Counted from the first letter of the stretch, positions 22,446 through 34,873 are shown. The stretch: 64,000 nucleotides of DNA from Datura wrightii (GCA_035772735.1 JASDFA010000007.1:85149501-85213500), one strand, 5' to 3'. Numbers and translations: made by a program. Notes: a model not told the origin generated them from the sequence alone.

Positions 22446-23210
22446 TTATTTTTCCTTTTCAAACACCTCCATTGATCTTCTTACCCTTAATTGATCTTCT
22501 TGAATCTCCATAGGTACCAAAGAAACAAGGGAAGTCCTTTTTCCATCATCTTTCACCAAGGAGTATCTATTCTTTTCTGGATCATATGAAGCTTTTCTAT
22601 AGAGATACCATGGCCTTCCCAGTAAGACATGACATGTTAAGGGAACCATATCACACCAAACCTCATTCTCGTATCTCCCAAGGTTAAATCGCACCAGCAC
22701 TCTCTTGTCCACATTCACTCCTTTGAAGGTGTAGGGTGAAGCATGAATTATACAAGATAAACCCACCTTTTTAATGAAGTAAGCACCGACTAAGTTGTGA
22801 CAAACATTTATATCAATTTTAGTAGCACACACATTAGACCATACTTCTATTCTAGTTTGAAAAATCTTATTAACTCTAGTAAGCTCATGGCCTCTTCCAG
22901 GATTCCTTCCCAGACTAGATTTTACTAGAGTACATTTAATAGGATTCACACTCCCAACACCAACATAAGCACATTCATCACTATAACTAATCTCATCGTA
23001 ATCAGAAGACTTATCACTACGATATTCATCACAAACATTATTGGTTTTAATCAAATTACAAATCTGATGTGATTCATCATAGGCACTACACTCATAACAA
23101 GAATTATAGTACATGTCCCTTTCATCATTCTTTGCATCTGATTCCTAATCATCCCTAATATAATCATCCATTCCTTCGTTCTAGTTTCTTTCAAAATCTG
23201 TAGAAGACAT
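22446..23210 (-). pseudogene. SmE gag-protease remnant
   Basis: Begins at an ATG at 23210 (MSSTDFERN) with two early stops, then a 222-codon open frame. A Cys/His segment (CYECSAYDESHQIC) may be a degenerate nucleocapsid knuckle. The following part matches Ty3 retropepsins: IFQTR, then the active-site region reading KIDINVCHNLVGAYFIKKVGL where family members have a D-G-G-S motif, and an end with CDMVPLTCHVLLGRPW and YSLVKDDGKR. The aspartate is kept but both glycines are lost, so it is unlikely to be an active protease. Capsid is almost wholly missing. Confidence 0.7.
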
Positions 23211-24054
23211 GCTTTATAACAAGAGTTTGTTAGTAGTAAGTTGTCTCACATGCACTCACTCATGTGTATCTTGTAATGGTTGTCAACACTTGTATATCAC
23301 ACAATTAGGCTTTTACCCTCAAATAATGTCACCACTTTTGCATTTTACCACTCAAAGGATGCTCCTCAAAGTTCTTTAATGAACAAACAACTCAAACACT
23401 TGAAAGCAAATTCCAATGTTTGGTTCAAGAATGGAATTTATGTCAAACAATGAAAAGGATAGTAAAACTATAATGGACTGGAAACAACGAAGTACATAAT
23501 GAATATAAAGAGAAAAGCATGAAAAGATTTCACATGAAATATAAAAATGCACACAAATCACTAGACTACACTAAGTATCAATTAATACTTAAAGTATCTA
23601 GCAAAAGAATAATAGGAAATTAATTATAGTGTATAAATACTTTCAAGAACACTAAGAATATATTCAATAATTTTTTTGAATCCAAGGAGCTACAATGACC
23701 TTTACAATCCCCAAGTAACTTTTGAGTTTCTTGTTGACTAAAATTTAAAGAACCTTCATATGAAATGAGATTTTCAAGAGATTAATCAGATTTTTAATAA
23801 ATCAAAGTCATCAAATCACAAGATAAAGTATAGAACAAAATCTGAACAAGTGAAGAATACTAGAAGCTACTATTCACGTCATTATTCACTAGAGAAAATA
23901 ATTTTTTTTAACTTTTTCTTTGGGTTATTGTTCACACTACAATAACTTTTCTTTTCTTTTTTTTTTTTGATATTTTTTTGTAGTTTTCTATGATTCAAAT
24001 CAGTAGCTCATATAAGTATAAGAATATCCAACTATTCAAAGCTATGATGACATT

Positions 24055-24262
24055 TGATAACGACACGTACAGTGGAATACTCTAAAAAAAGTTAGAAGAT
24101 TAGAAAGGAGGAAGGAACTGATTCTTGAAAAGAGAAGAAACAAGAAATAGTGAATCAATTAGAAGAAGTAGAAGAAGAAAAGGGGGGAGGGAACTCAAAC
24201 AAGGAATCTTACCATTGAATAAATCCAAGTTATGGTTCAGAGCACTACAAAAAGAGCATAAC
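24055..24262 (-). repeat. SmE 5' LTR fragment
   Basis: About 208 bases matching 20040-20258. Similarity ends after GCATAAC at 24262, where AthC LTR sequence begins. No convincing primer site is visible to its left. Confidence 0.7.
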
Positions 24263-25726
24263 TTATAACGTCCAAAATAAACTCTTTCTTAAAACGGTCA
24301 TTGTTAAAAAAAACAAACTCGATAGGTGTCGGGGTCGAATCCCACAAGGAATGTCAGTTGATCACACAATAGTCATTTATTAAATTGAACTAACTTGCAT
24401 CAGTGTTGCAAGACAAATAAGAAAAAATCGGGGGAATCATGATTTATAAAATAAAATATGGATTTGCACACTAAAAACAGGGGCAAAGTATAGAAAAAAT
24501 CAAAGGAGAGACTACTAGGGGTGTGATATTGATTGGGGCATCATTGGATTAGGTTTACTAATACCTCCTAGATTTACTCAATAGTATAATTAGCTGCGGA
24601 TTAGGTGGCATGTTATGTTTCTCAACCAATTAGATGCTTTATACCTCTGGTTTTCTCAAAGCCCAAGGTTCCTTTTCACAACATCCACATCAACTTGGAT
24701 ATGAATCTACTAGTTCTAGCTTCGATCCTTAATGGGTGTGTAATAATGGATTTTGGCTATGTCTAACCCAACCCTACATAATTACCACCCAATTATCCAT
24801 TAGTATTTTCTCACCCATGCTTTAAATTCCTTTTTCAAGAAAAATTAAAGGAAGAAAATGCAACCCACATTTGCAACTAAGAGTATTCCACTTAAAACTC
24901 AGAGGAAATACTAAAATTATACCAATTGAGTAAATCTAAGATCAATTACATAATACCAAATCCAAATCAACCCCAATCATTCACACAACCCTAACAAAGA
25001 ATTTAGCTACTCGTGTAAGTAAAGTAAGACATTGCATTCAATAACAATTCAATATCCATTCATAGACTGATTAAGAAAAATTCAAGAAAGTTTTAAACTC
25101 CAATGGAGTTTTCTACCTTCTCAATGAAGAAGATGAGTCTTTTTCACTCTACTTCTCTCTAATTAAGTACAAGCCAATTCAACAGAATAATTAATAAATT
25201 CTGAATGGAATGTTTAGTTCCTTTTTTAGATGTACAAAAGTAGGGTACAGGTCTTCTCCTCTTTTTTCCATGCTTGATGTTTTTACCCCTTGCTGACGGG
25301 CATCACTTGCGATTCACAAGTGGTTCATTGGTGCTTGTCCGCGGGAGCCGGTGACTCATAGCTGAAGGACAGTGTGAGTTTTTGAGTACTTCAGCGTTGC
25401 TGATCTGTGAACCGCCAGTCGGTAACACCTGAGGGCTAGAAAGTTCTTGATCACTTCGGTGTAGGCACCGATGGTTCGCTTGGGCAATTTTGCGGTCTAC
25501 CGATCTCCATCCTTCCTCAGCACAATAGAAAACTACGGTTGACCGGCGTTTCACTGGTGTCTTCCGGTTGAGCGCCGGTCCTCAACTCTATTTTCATACT
25601 TTTTTCCCTAAAAGTTAAGTACCTGCAAAGATCAAGGAGAAAAAGCATAAAATCTACCTAGTTGACTTGAAAACTAAGTAAAAACTCATGTTTATGAGCC
25701 TAGTGAGTTGGTAAATTACCAACTCA
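24263..25726 (-). repeat. AthC 3' LTR
   Basis: About 1.46 kb. On the minus strand it starts with a perfect inverted repeat, TGAGTTGGTAA and TTACCAACTCA, as a hairpin. A GC-rich segment follows (25580-25280, words such as AAACGCCGGT and GACTGGCGGTTCAC), then an AT-rich tail with the conserved CCTTGTGGGATTCGACCCCG (about 24345). The 3' end at 24263 is placed by the loss of SmE similarity and is less certain. Confidence 0.65.
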
Positions 25727-25795
25727 TGAAACCCCCAAACTTGAACCATTGCTTTTCCTTAAGTAATGAAATTCTTTTCATTTAAACAAATGAAC

Positions 25796-26121
25796 TGTTG
25801 TTTTTTTGGCTCAAAGTCCCACATCGGAAGAGAATTAGACATAGGGAGGCAACCTTAGACTATAAAAGGAAGCCTCCCCCTTTTGTTTTTGACTCACCAA
25901 ACTTGAAGCCTTCTAACTCTTCTAGAGGCTTAGTTTATTTTCTCTCTTTTGTAATTTCTCGGAGGAATATATTTGTAGTGGTGTCCGGGGACTTAGGCAT
26001 AATTGGACGAACCTCGTCAAATCTTGGTATTCTCTTTATTTGTTTTTATGCTTCTTATTTATCATTGTTAGCCATTATTAAATTTGCTATTGGTGGAAAA
26101 ACAGCTCTAATTTCCAAAACA
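25796..26121 (+). repeat. Copia 5' LTR
   Basis: 326 bases, TGTTGTTTTTTTGGC to CCAAAACA, with TATA box TATAAAA at 25861-25867 and a conserved CCCACATCGGAAGAG segment at the start. Confidence 0.9.
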
Positions 26122-26123
26122 AT

Positions 26124-26135
26124 TGGTATCAGAGC
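26124..26135 (+). other. Copia primer binding site, initiator tRNA-Met
   Basis: TGGTATCAGAGC two bases after the LTR, complementary to the 3' end of plant initiator tRNA-Met. Confidence 0.92.
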
Positions 26136-26404
26136 TTTTGGTTGCGATTTCTCTTGAAATTTTAGTATGCTCTGTGGTTGCGGTTTTAACTGATCTTCAA
26201 CATCAGAAAAAAAATTTTTGTAAGCTTGTGTTAAAATTGCTAAAGTAATATATTTTCTAATTAAGTGCATGTCTAGGAAAGTTCTGTCTAAGGAAACTGG
26301 TTTTTAAGTGGGACCGTGTGACCCCTCCAGTTTTTCCTGGGAATTTTCCTGGTGCATTTTTCTGGCTAAATTATTACTGTTAATTTTTCCACTTTAGATC
26401 AAAA

Positions 26405-27284
26405 ATGGCTGATGATAATGAGCAGACTTTGAGAGCCACAGTTTCGACTACATCAACTTCGGCAGCATCTTCGTCGTCAATTTTGACGAGATTTGCTACG
26501 CCAAATGCAAGTTCTAGACGCGCTTTTCCAGCAAGGTCTAGACATTGCTATTGAAGAAGAGAAACCAGAAGAAATTGAAGAAAAAGAATGGAAGACCATC
26601 AATCAGTTGGCGTGTGGTACTATTCGATCATGCCTTTCTAGAGAGCAGAAATATTCATTCTCAAAGGAAACTTCTGTAAGTAAGCTATGGAAGGCATTGG
26701 AGGAGAAATTCTTGAAGAAGAGCGGTCACAATAAGCACTTTATGAAGAAGAAGTTATTCCGATTTAGTTATCAACCGGGTACCACCATGAACGATCATAT
26801 TACTGCTTTTAACAAGGCAGTAGCTGATTTGAGAAACCTTGATGAAACTTTCAAAGATGAAGATCTGGCATTGATGTTGCTGTTTTCACTTCCTGAAGAG
26901 TATGAATTTATAGAAGCTATGTTACTTCATGGGAAAGAGAAAGTTTCCCTCAGTGAAGTATGTAGTACTCTATATAGTCATGAATTGAGGAAAAAAGACA
27001 GGGAGGAAAGCAAGCATGCAGAGGTGGTTGTAGAAGCACTGGTAGCTAGAGGCAGACCACAAAACCAGAAGAAAGGAAGAAGAGGGAAATCTCAGTCGAG
27101 AGGCAGACCGAGTAAAGATGAATGTGTCTTTTGTAGAGAGAAGGGGCACTGGAAGAGAGATTGCCCGAAATTGAAAAATAAGGGCAAAGTTGAAAAATGC
27201 AAAGCTGTTGCAGAATCATGTGCTGCTGAATACAGTGATGAATATTCAGATCTTTCACTGGTTGCTACAACCTCCATAAGGTGA
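26405..27284 (+). pseudogene. gag: Copia gag
   Basis: Starts at ATG 26405 (ADDNEQTLRATVSTTSTS). Near 26490 the frame is lost and Gag resumes in another frame, so the N-terminal capsid segment with its usual substrate-like W/F motif is shortened. The capsid body (UBN2-type, INQLACGTIRSCL, LWKALEEKFL, LPEEYEFIEAMLLHGKE) and a CCHC knuckle (CVFCREKGHWKRDC, 27124-27165) are well kept. The frame closes with TGA at 27282 just before the protease. Confidence 0.88.
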
Positions 27285-30200
27285 TCTGACAAGTGGTTGT
27301 TTGACTCAGCATGCAACCAACATATTTGTCATATCCGGGAGTGGTTCTTTGAGTTTAAAGAGATAGACGGTGGAGTCGTCTATATGGGCAACGACACATT
27401 TTGTGAAACAATAGGAATTGGTTCAGTCTACTTAAAGAATCATGATGGATCAACTAGAGTTTTGACAGAGGTCAGGTATGTACCTGACATGAAGAAGAAT
27501 CTCATCTCTTTGGGAGTCCTAGAATCCAAAGGATTGACGGTGAAAATGCGAGATGGAGTCTTGAAAATAGTCTCTGGATCTCTGGTGATGTTGAAAGGCA
27601 CCCGGAAGAATAATTTGTATTATTATGATGGTAATACAATTGTTGGGATAGCTGTAGTTGCAACTTTTGATGATGAAGGGTCAGATGCAACTAAGTTGTG
27701 GCATATGCGATTGGGGCCTGCAAGTGAAAAATCCTTGCAACTTCTGGCAAAGCAAGAATTATTGAAAGATGCGAAAACTTGTAAGCTGAATTTCTGCAAG
27801 CATTGCATGATGGGAAAGTAGAAGAGAGTGAAATTTGGCACTGCAATCCATGATACTAAAGGTATTCTGGATTATGTTCACTCTGATGTGTGGGGTCCTT
27901 CCAGACAACTTCTTTGGGAGGAAAACACTATTATGTTATTTTTGTTGATGACTTCTCTCGAAGAGTGTGGGTGTACACTATGAAGTCAAAGGATGAAGTG
28001 TTAAATTGTTTCCTTAAGTGGAAAAAGATGATTGAAACTCAGACTGGCAAAAGGATCAAACGCCTCAGAACAGACAATGGAGGTGAATATCGAAGTGATC
28101 CATTTGATAAAGTTTGTCAAGATGAAGGTATTGTGAGACACTTCACAGTTATACATACACCACAGCAGAACGGGGCGGCTGAACGGATGAATCGAACATT
28201 GCTGGAGAAAGTTCGGTGTATGTTGTCTAATGCTGGGTTGGGCAGACAATTTTGGGCTGAGGTTGTGAGATATGCAAGCCATCTTGTTAATCGTTTACCA
28301 TCAACAGCTATTGGTGGTAAAACTCCTTTATAGGTTTGGTCTGGAAAACCTGTTAACGATTATGATCCCTTACGCGTGTTTGGTTCCACTGCATACTATC
28401 ATGTGAAGGGATCGAAGTTGGATCCGAGAGCCAAGAAAGCGCTCTTTATGGGGATCACTATTGGTGTTAAAGGATACCGCCTCTGGTGTCTTGAAACAAA
28501 GAAGATAATCCTTAGCAGAGATGTTACCTTTGATGAATCTGCCATGTTGAAGAAGGATGACATTCAACAGATCAATAGTGCTCCGCAACAGGTGGAGTTT
28601 GAAAGGAGAATTGATCCAGTTATGTACAAAGATGGAGAAACTCCTATGGCAAAAGAGGAGTCAAATGAAGAAGAGGTTCCAACCCAAGGACCTCACCAGC
28701 AAGAAGAACCAATTGCATTAAGGAAGCCACAGCGGGTAAGACACAAACCTGCTCGATTTAGTGATATGGTGGCTCATGCATCTATAATAGTGAATAATGG
28801 AATTCCTACCACTTATCAAGAAGTAATTCAAAGTTCTGAAGATGAAGAGTGGAAGAATGCTATGAATGAAGAGATGCAGTCTCTTCATAAGAATCAGACT
28901 TGGAAGCTAGCAAGCCTACCGAAGGGAAGAAGGCTATTAGATGCAAATGGATATATACAAAGAAAGAAGGATTTCCTAACAAGAAAAGAATTCGCTACAA
29001 GGCGAGATTGGTAGCTAAAGGCTATGCTCAGATGGAGGGAATTGACTATAATGAAGTTTTTTCTCCAATAGTGAAACATTCCTCTATCAGAATCTTATTG
29101 GCCTTGGTAGCTCAGCTGGATTTGGAACTAGTTCAACTTGATGTAAAAACTGCATTTTTACATGGAGACTTGGAGGAGGAAATCTATATGACTCAGCCAG
29201 AAGGGTTCAAGGTTGCTGGAAAAGAAAATATGGTATGCAAACTTGAAAAATCATTGTACGGATTGAAGCAATCTCCAAGACAGTGGTACAAGCGATTTGA
29301 CAAGTTTATGTTGGGGCAGATGTACACAACAAGCAAATACGATCATTGTGTGTATTTGCGCAAGTTATTAGATGGATCTTTTATCTATCTTCTTCTTTAT
29401 GTTGATGATATGTTGATAGCTTCAAGGAATTCTGGAGAAATTGACAAGCTGAAAGCTAAACTAAAGCAAGAATTTGAAATGAAAGATTTAGGGGAAGCTA
29501 AGAAAATTCTCGGCATGGAGATAAATAGAGACAGACGATTGGGGCAACTTCGTCTAACTCAAAAGCAATATCTGAGAAAGGTGCTGCAACGTTTTGGCAT
29601 AAATGACAAGCCAAAATCTGTGAGTACTCCGCTTGCTCCTCATATGAAACTTAGTGCTGATTTATCTCCAAAGAATGATGCTGAACGAGAATATATGGCA
29701 AAACTTCCTTATGCAAATGCTTTTGGTAGCTTGATGTATGATATGGTGTGTACAAGACCTGACATTTCACAAGTAGTTGGCATTGTGAGCAGGTATATGC
29801 ATGATCCTGGTAAAGGACATTGGCAAGCTGTCAAATGGATTCTACGGTATATTCGGAACACCGTGGAAGTTGGGTTATTATTTGAGCAGTATAAAAAGAT
29901 TGGTCAATATGTAGTTGGATATTGTGATTCTGACTATGCCGGTGATTTGGACAAACGAAGATCAACTACCGGTTATGTGTTTACACTTACAAAGGCACCG
30001 GTTAGTTGGAAGTCTACTTTGCAGTCAATAATCACTTTGTCCACTATAGAGGCAGAGTATATGGCTGTTACAGAAGCTGTTAAGGAGGCTATTTGGCTTC
30101 AAGGGTTGCTGAAGGATTTGGGAGTTGGTCAAAAGCACGTCAAGGTGCAATGTGACAGTCAGAGTGCTATTTGTGTAGCAAAGAACCAAGTCTATCACGC

Positions 30201-30340
30201 ACGAATGAAGCATATAGATGTTTGATATCACTTTGTAAGGGAGATTCTGGAAGAAGGTGAAATACCACTTTAGAAGATCCAGACAGCTGAAAATCCTGCA
30301 GATATGATGACCAAGATTGTGACATCGATCAAATTTCAAC
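27285..30340 (+). pseudogene. pol: Copia pol: protease, integrase, RT, RNase H
   Basis: Protease begins LFDSACNQH (27297, active D-S-A). The pre-integrase His/Cys motif (LWHMRLGPASEK, CKHCMMGK) ends at a TAG (27819) in place of a glutamine-type codon. Integrase shows HSDVWGP, TDNGGEY and GAAERMNRT (the D, D and E residues) but has a frameshift near 27900 and a TAG at 28331. RT (28900-29800) has AFLHGDLEEEIYM and YVDDM; a one-base loss near 28925 shifts the frame between the proline-rich linker and RT. RNase H has YCDSDYAGD, TIEAEYMA and CDSQSAI. It ends with a TGA at 30223 where an arginine is expected, a further TAG, then ENPADMMTK. The 441-codon RT-RNase H frame is the longest intact piece. 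Confidence 0.92.
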
Positions 30341-30471
30341 ATTGTATGAATTTGATCAATATCGTGAAGATTGCAGATGGGTAGCACCATAGGTGCATTT
30401 GAAGACACTACTAGAGATAGTTGTGAGAGAAGAGTTTGTAACTTTTGGGACTTTTTGCCAAGGTGGAGATT

Positions 30472-30796
30472 TATTGTTTTTTGGCTCAAAGTCCCACATC
30501 GGAAGAGAATTAGACATAGGGAGGCAACCTTAGACTATAAAAGGAAGCCTCCCCCTTTTATTTTTGACACACCAAACTTGAAGTCTTCTAACTCTTTTAG
30601 AGGCTTAGTTTATTTTCTCTCTTTTGTAATTTCTCAGAAAAATATATTTGTAGTGGTGTCCGGGGACTTAGGCATGATTGGCCGAACCTCATCAAATCTT
30701 GGTATTATCTTTATTTGCTTTTCTGCTTCTTATTTATCATTTTTAGCCATTATTAAATTTGCTATTGGTGGAAAAATAGCTCGAATTTCCACAACA
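30472..30796 (+). repeat. Copia 3' LTR
   Basis: 325 bases nearly identical to the 5' LTR; TATA box at 30536-30542. Its first dinucleotide reads TA instead of TG, a likely post-insertion change. Confidence 0.88.
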
Positions 30797-33030
30797 TGGA
30801 CAACATGTCAAATATTCATCTATGAATCAAGGAACAATGAGCCAAAAACAACGCAAAAACACTCAACAACTCAAGGAAAAAGAGAAACGACTCCCCCTAA
30901 AATGTGAGAAAGTTTTAAGAGGTAACCACAATGAATAGGCATGCTTTACAACTGCTTTCATTTTTTAAAACAAGAGCATGGTGTATCCAATAAAACACAC
31001 ATGGCATCTCAAGTGATAATCATTTCATATTCAAAGTTTTCCTTGAAGCTCACACGGCTCATGCCTCAATCACATCTTTACATTAATGCAAACATGTCCT
31101 CGAAGGGATTGATGTCAGTCACTACAAGAGAGAATCCCCTTTCTTTATCATTAACAATGCATACACAATGGATTATAGAATTAAATGATCACATTCACTC
31201 TCACAAAAGAATTTTCCATGCACACAACTTGACCTATAGGCTTTCTCTTTGTGTAACTCGCCACTAAGCAACTTCACTCAAAATCAATTAGGACTTGCAG
31301 GTCATGATGAAGGCTAGGGGTAAGGATAGGAAAACTATTTAGCTCTAGTGACTAGAACCTCCGTAATGCCTTTTTGTGAACACTGTTAACCTCCCATCAA
31401 ACTCTTTGGATCACTCCACCTTATTTCTCCTTTTTTATCATCTTCATCTTTTATTTCTCAAGAGCCCTCCTTCTAACTCCTTTGGATCCCATATTAAGCC
31501 TCATCTAAGCAAGAGGTAACACCATTTTGCTTTTTTTTTCTTTTTATGATTCAAGGTTTCTCAACCCATTATTTCATTCATTTTGATCAAAATTTGGTGC
31601 TACCTCACATTTAAGCTCATCATATTTCTCCCCTTCTTGTAAACACTTAAACTTAGGCTTTTTGTCTCTTTTCCATTGATTTCCTTATCTCTCCCTATGC
31701 CTTGGGCTTCAATATCCCATTATTGTCATTCATTCATCACTAGCAATTAGGGAGTATGGGTGCCAAAGAAGAGGATTACAAAGGGATATTGGCTTGTAAT
31801 GTGGTTTCCAAGAATAAATAGTTGAAAGGCTCAATGTTGGTTAGCAAAGGAAGATGTTTCCGGAGGTCATTTTGGGTGAAGTGACTAACAATAGAAAGCC
31901 TAAAAGCATCTTCTAAGTGCAGCTATATCTAGGATTTGACCTTGAGTCACACTTAGGGAAAGTTCTAGACAAGCAGAGATGCATGAGACTTATTCAAACA
32001 ACCTTACCACACAAGGTATCATACCCAAAGAGTCCACGCAATTCATTATCATCACAAGATTTTGATTCAAGATAATAGAGCATTTGAATCCACAAGCCAA
32101 TTAGGGAATGTTCAATGTATGACAAGAGAATGCTACATTTCCCATTTCAAATGCCCATTTCTTTCAAATCATTTTTTATGCCACACAAATTTTTTGTGGT
32201 ACCTCTCAAAAGCAGTTTCACAAAAAACTCAAAAAAATATGGCATTTTCTCTTAAGAAACTCGCCTCACAATCTATCATGGGTGATGTCACCCAGTTCGA
32301 TAACAAAAAGAAAATAAAAAGAAATTGCTCCTTGGAAAAGAACCGTGGTATAAAGAAAACCCTTGGAGTTTATTCATTATCTACTATTCACAAAAGCGAG
32401 AATCAAACTTGGGTCATGATCTTTTGGCAATAAAAACAAAGACTCACTCATTAGTACTAACAACATTTCATTTCATTACTCCAGAGCCAGAAAAAAGCTT
32501 AACAACCTCAAAGATAAGATACACTCTTCCCACCCCCCAACTTAAAATAACACATTGCCCCCAATGTAAAAAAGGAAGAACAACAAGTTGAAGGAGACTC
32601 CCTGAAGGATTTAGTGATTGGGGCGAGGGATCCATGAGTATGTAGCCTCATCAAAATTCCATGAAGTAGTTTCAGTTGCAGATAGCATCAACGGATCAGG
32701 TGGGAGTTCCAGTGGTTTCCTTGGTTCGAGAACCACCTATTGGTCCGGTAGAGTTCTAAGCTCATAATATGAAGTGGCATCCACTCTACCGGGTTTCCAT
32801 GATGGATCTATTTTGCTCACAGTGGGCATCCAACGGGGTGGTGGACGATTATGATATATCTCTTCATTGGAAATAATTTTCGTAGGACTGTCAAACCCCA
32901 CGCACCAATCATTCGGCGGGATCCTGGGCCCCTCAGACGGGGTAGCCACGACTACAGGTTTATGGAGGTCAATGTTGCCGGAGGACAGAGAATACACATG
33001 CCTCGCCATGTCACCCCTCAAGGTAGTCAC
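30797..33030 (-). other. AthC 3' untranslated region
   Basis: AT-rich sequence with no recognisable gene; short open stretches lack any family signature. On the minus strand ACATTGGGGGCAATGTG (about 32570-32550) is a small perfect inverted repeat often seen after the second ORF of such elements. Confidence 0.5.
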
Positions 33031-33057
33031 TTCATTCTCAAAGACCTCAACTTTAGC

Positions 33058-34190
33058 TCAAAGGCATCTCAACTTTTCTCTTACAGGTTGCATGCCCTTT
33101 TTAATGGTTTGCTGAATCATGGAAGGTATTTCTTTGGCCAATTTTAAAAAAGGGTTATCATGAGCTTGGGCTATTTGTGTTATCTTTAATGGGTCGGTTG
33201 GCAGAGAAAAGGTGGCTGTAGCTGCTTGAGAAGACCCTGGGGTTGTGTTAGAGAACATAGAAGGTGGCGGGTTAATTCTGTCCATCATCACTTTGGGCCG
33301 CTTTGAAGCTTGGGCGTCTTTATCAATCTTTTTGGCTAGTGTAATCACTCCATCAGCCGTCACAGTTCTATCCAGTCGCTGGAACAGAGGGCATACGGCT
33401 CGCAGGCATAACATACTCATAAGGTTGGGATAAGGCAATGATGTTGCTTGCTGCTTGGCCTTTTGAATTAATTTAGAATGATTTCCCCACGTTGATGTGT
33501 GTCTGATCCATGATGCAGGCCACAAGAATTACGACCTCAATGGGGACCTATGTTGTATTCTTTAAAGGGATAATCTAGCATATACCAAATCCAACCACAT
33601 GGGAGCTTCAAATTTTAGATCATGGAGGTGAATCATTCCTTTTGAAGTAGTCCACTGTGGTTGATCTTTTGCAATTATTCCAGCTACCAATTTAAACTGA
33701 TTTTCTTTATCTTCCACCTTCCTTCAAAACTCTAAACTTGGCTGGATTGGGTCAGCCCAATAGATGGAATTGATTGCTTCTAGGGTGATGTACTTCTTGT
33801 CCCTACACCCACACAGACGGAAGGCAGGGAATTGTGTCTACTCGGCCTATGTACTTTAAAGTGCTTTGTCGTATCCTGTATGAGGCGTAGAACTCCCATA
33901 CCAACTCAGGGAAGTACGGGCCTATGAATATAGTGAATGGACCCCAATCCTGAATGCAAATCTAATTGTAGATGTTTCGGAAGTCATCCTTGAAAAATTC
34001 CACCTCAAATTGAGCTTCTGCAGTGTTGGACCTATTTCCCTTGAAGGACAAATAATAAGCTTCCATTTTATCTAGTCCAAAGAGAAATTTCTACGCTGGG
34101 CCTCCTCAGATGTTAAGTCTTAAGTGTTGGTGTTGGTCATTAGGGCTTTCCATGTGCTATGCCATCTAGTGATGGACATGATGCTCCAGA
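33058..34190 (-). pseudogene. AthC second ORF (plant transposon protein-like)
   Basis: Can be followed in several frames from about 34190 (SITRWHSTWK) through a segment with EAYYLSFKGNRS, FFKDDFRNIYN, YFPELVWEFYASY and LEAINSIYWADP to a 155-codon open end (33525-33058) with TSLPYPNLMSMLCLRAVCP, TADGVITLAKKIDKD and a Pro/Ser-rich tail. This matches the second ORF family seen in AthP, though the two proteins are only distantly alike. Stops and frameshifts are frequent. Function unknown. Confidence 0.6.
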
Positions 34191-34289
34191 AAAATGTTAG
34201 TACCATACAAAGATTTTAAAGGAGAGCAACAACTAAGAAAAATTTATGGAAAAAAAATCAAAAAACTAGATGATATCCAAATAGAAGCG

Positions 34290-34560
34290 ATGAAATGTTA
34301 AAGCTAGTAACACCGGCGGAACATCGACGAAACGCAGGTGGTGATCCATGAAGTGTCGATGAGCCTTTTTCATTAGGTAGAAAATAGGGCAGAGACTACA
34401 CTGGCGCCACACCGGCAAGTCGACGATCTCGAATCGTGAAGCGCCGGTGAAACGCAAGTTCATGGCAGTGGCCTATAACCTTGCAACTGGACCCATGTTT
34501 CAACCGGCGGTTCATCGAGCATGACCACCGTTTCACTGATAGGCTGCCTCACGTTTAGTC
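34290..34560 (-). promoter_or_regulatory. AthC internal GC-rich block upstream of second ORF
   Basis: In an AT-rich setting, words CAGTGAAACG, GAACCGCCGGTT, TTTCACCGGCG and TTCCGCCGGTG recur. The AthC LTR holds the same type of words (CAGTGAAACGCCGGT, CTGGCGGTTCAC) at 25580-25280. The layout parallels AthP, where an LTR module is repeated upstream of the second ORF. Confidence 0.45.
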
Positions 34561-34873
34561 TATCAGAAATCCTTCCGAAATCAAGATTCATCCACTCACT
34601 ACCCCTCACTATCACTTACACAATCAAGTACGATCAAAATGATAACGACTATTTACCCTTAAGAAAGATGTCATTCTATCTATCATTGGGAAAATTGTGC
34701 ATGCAAAACACACGGGACTACTCAGACTTCACCCCAAAAATTAGAATCTCCACCATACAAATCATGAAACACACACAGCAAATAAAACACCCACATTAAC
34801 ATGTGAACCTTAAGATATCACCACCAACATACCAACTATATGAACAATATTCAATCAAGCTAAAGCAGAGAAT

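Larger units (their letters stand above)
20040..24262 (-). mobile_element. SmE: small non-autonomous LTR element
   Basis: Minus-strand element with an 824-base 3' LTR (20040-20863) and a truncated 5' LTR (24055-24262). The two share about 210 colinear bases starting TGATAACGACACG. The LTR ends form a short inverted repeat (TGATA...TATCA). A polypurine tract (minus AAGTGGGGAGAA) abuts the 3' LTR. The 3.2 kb interior carries a decayed gag-protease remnant and nothing resembling RT or integrase. It interrupts AthB on the left and is cut by the AthC LTR on the right. Confidence 0.75.
25796..30796 (+). mobile_element. Ty1/copia element, Tork (Tnt1-like) clade
   Basis: 5.0 kb plus-strand element with short LTRs (25796-26121; 30472-30796), iMet primer site, gag-protease-integrase-RT-RNase H order and polypurine tract AAGGTGGAGAT (30460-30470). 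Flanks TGAAC (25791-25795) and TGGAC (30797-30801) look like a target duplication with one change. The LTRs are nearly identical, so insertion into AthC is fairly recent, yet coding is broken by several stops and frameshifts. Confidence 0.93.
24263..34873 (-). mobile_element. AthC: Athila-like element, 3' part, split by a copia element
   Basis: Sense order on the minus strand: a GC-rich block (34550-34290), a decayed second ORF (about 34190-33058), a long untranslated tail (33030-30797 and 25795-25727), a polypurine tract (CAAGTTTGGGGGTTTCA) and a 3' LTR (25726-24263). It is interrupted by a copia element at 25795 and cut at 34873 by a CACTA end. Gag and pol lie beyond the cut. Confidence 0.7.

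Noticed and set aside
25303..25554. 83-codon minus-strand frame
   Set aside because: It falls in the GC-rich part of the AthC LTR, with no similarity to a known family.
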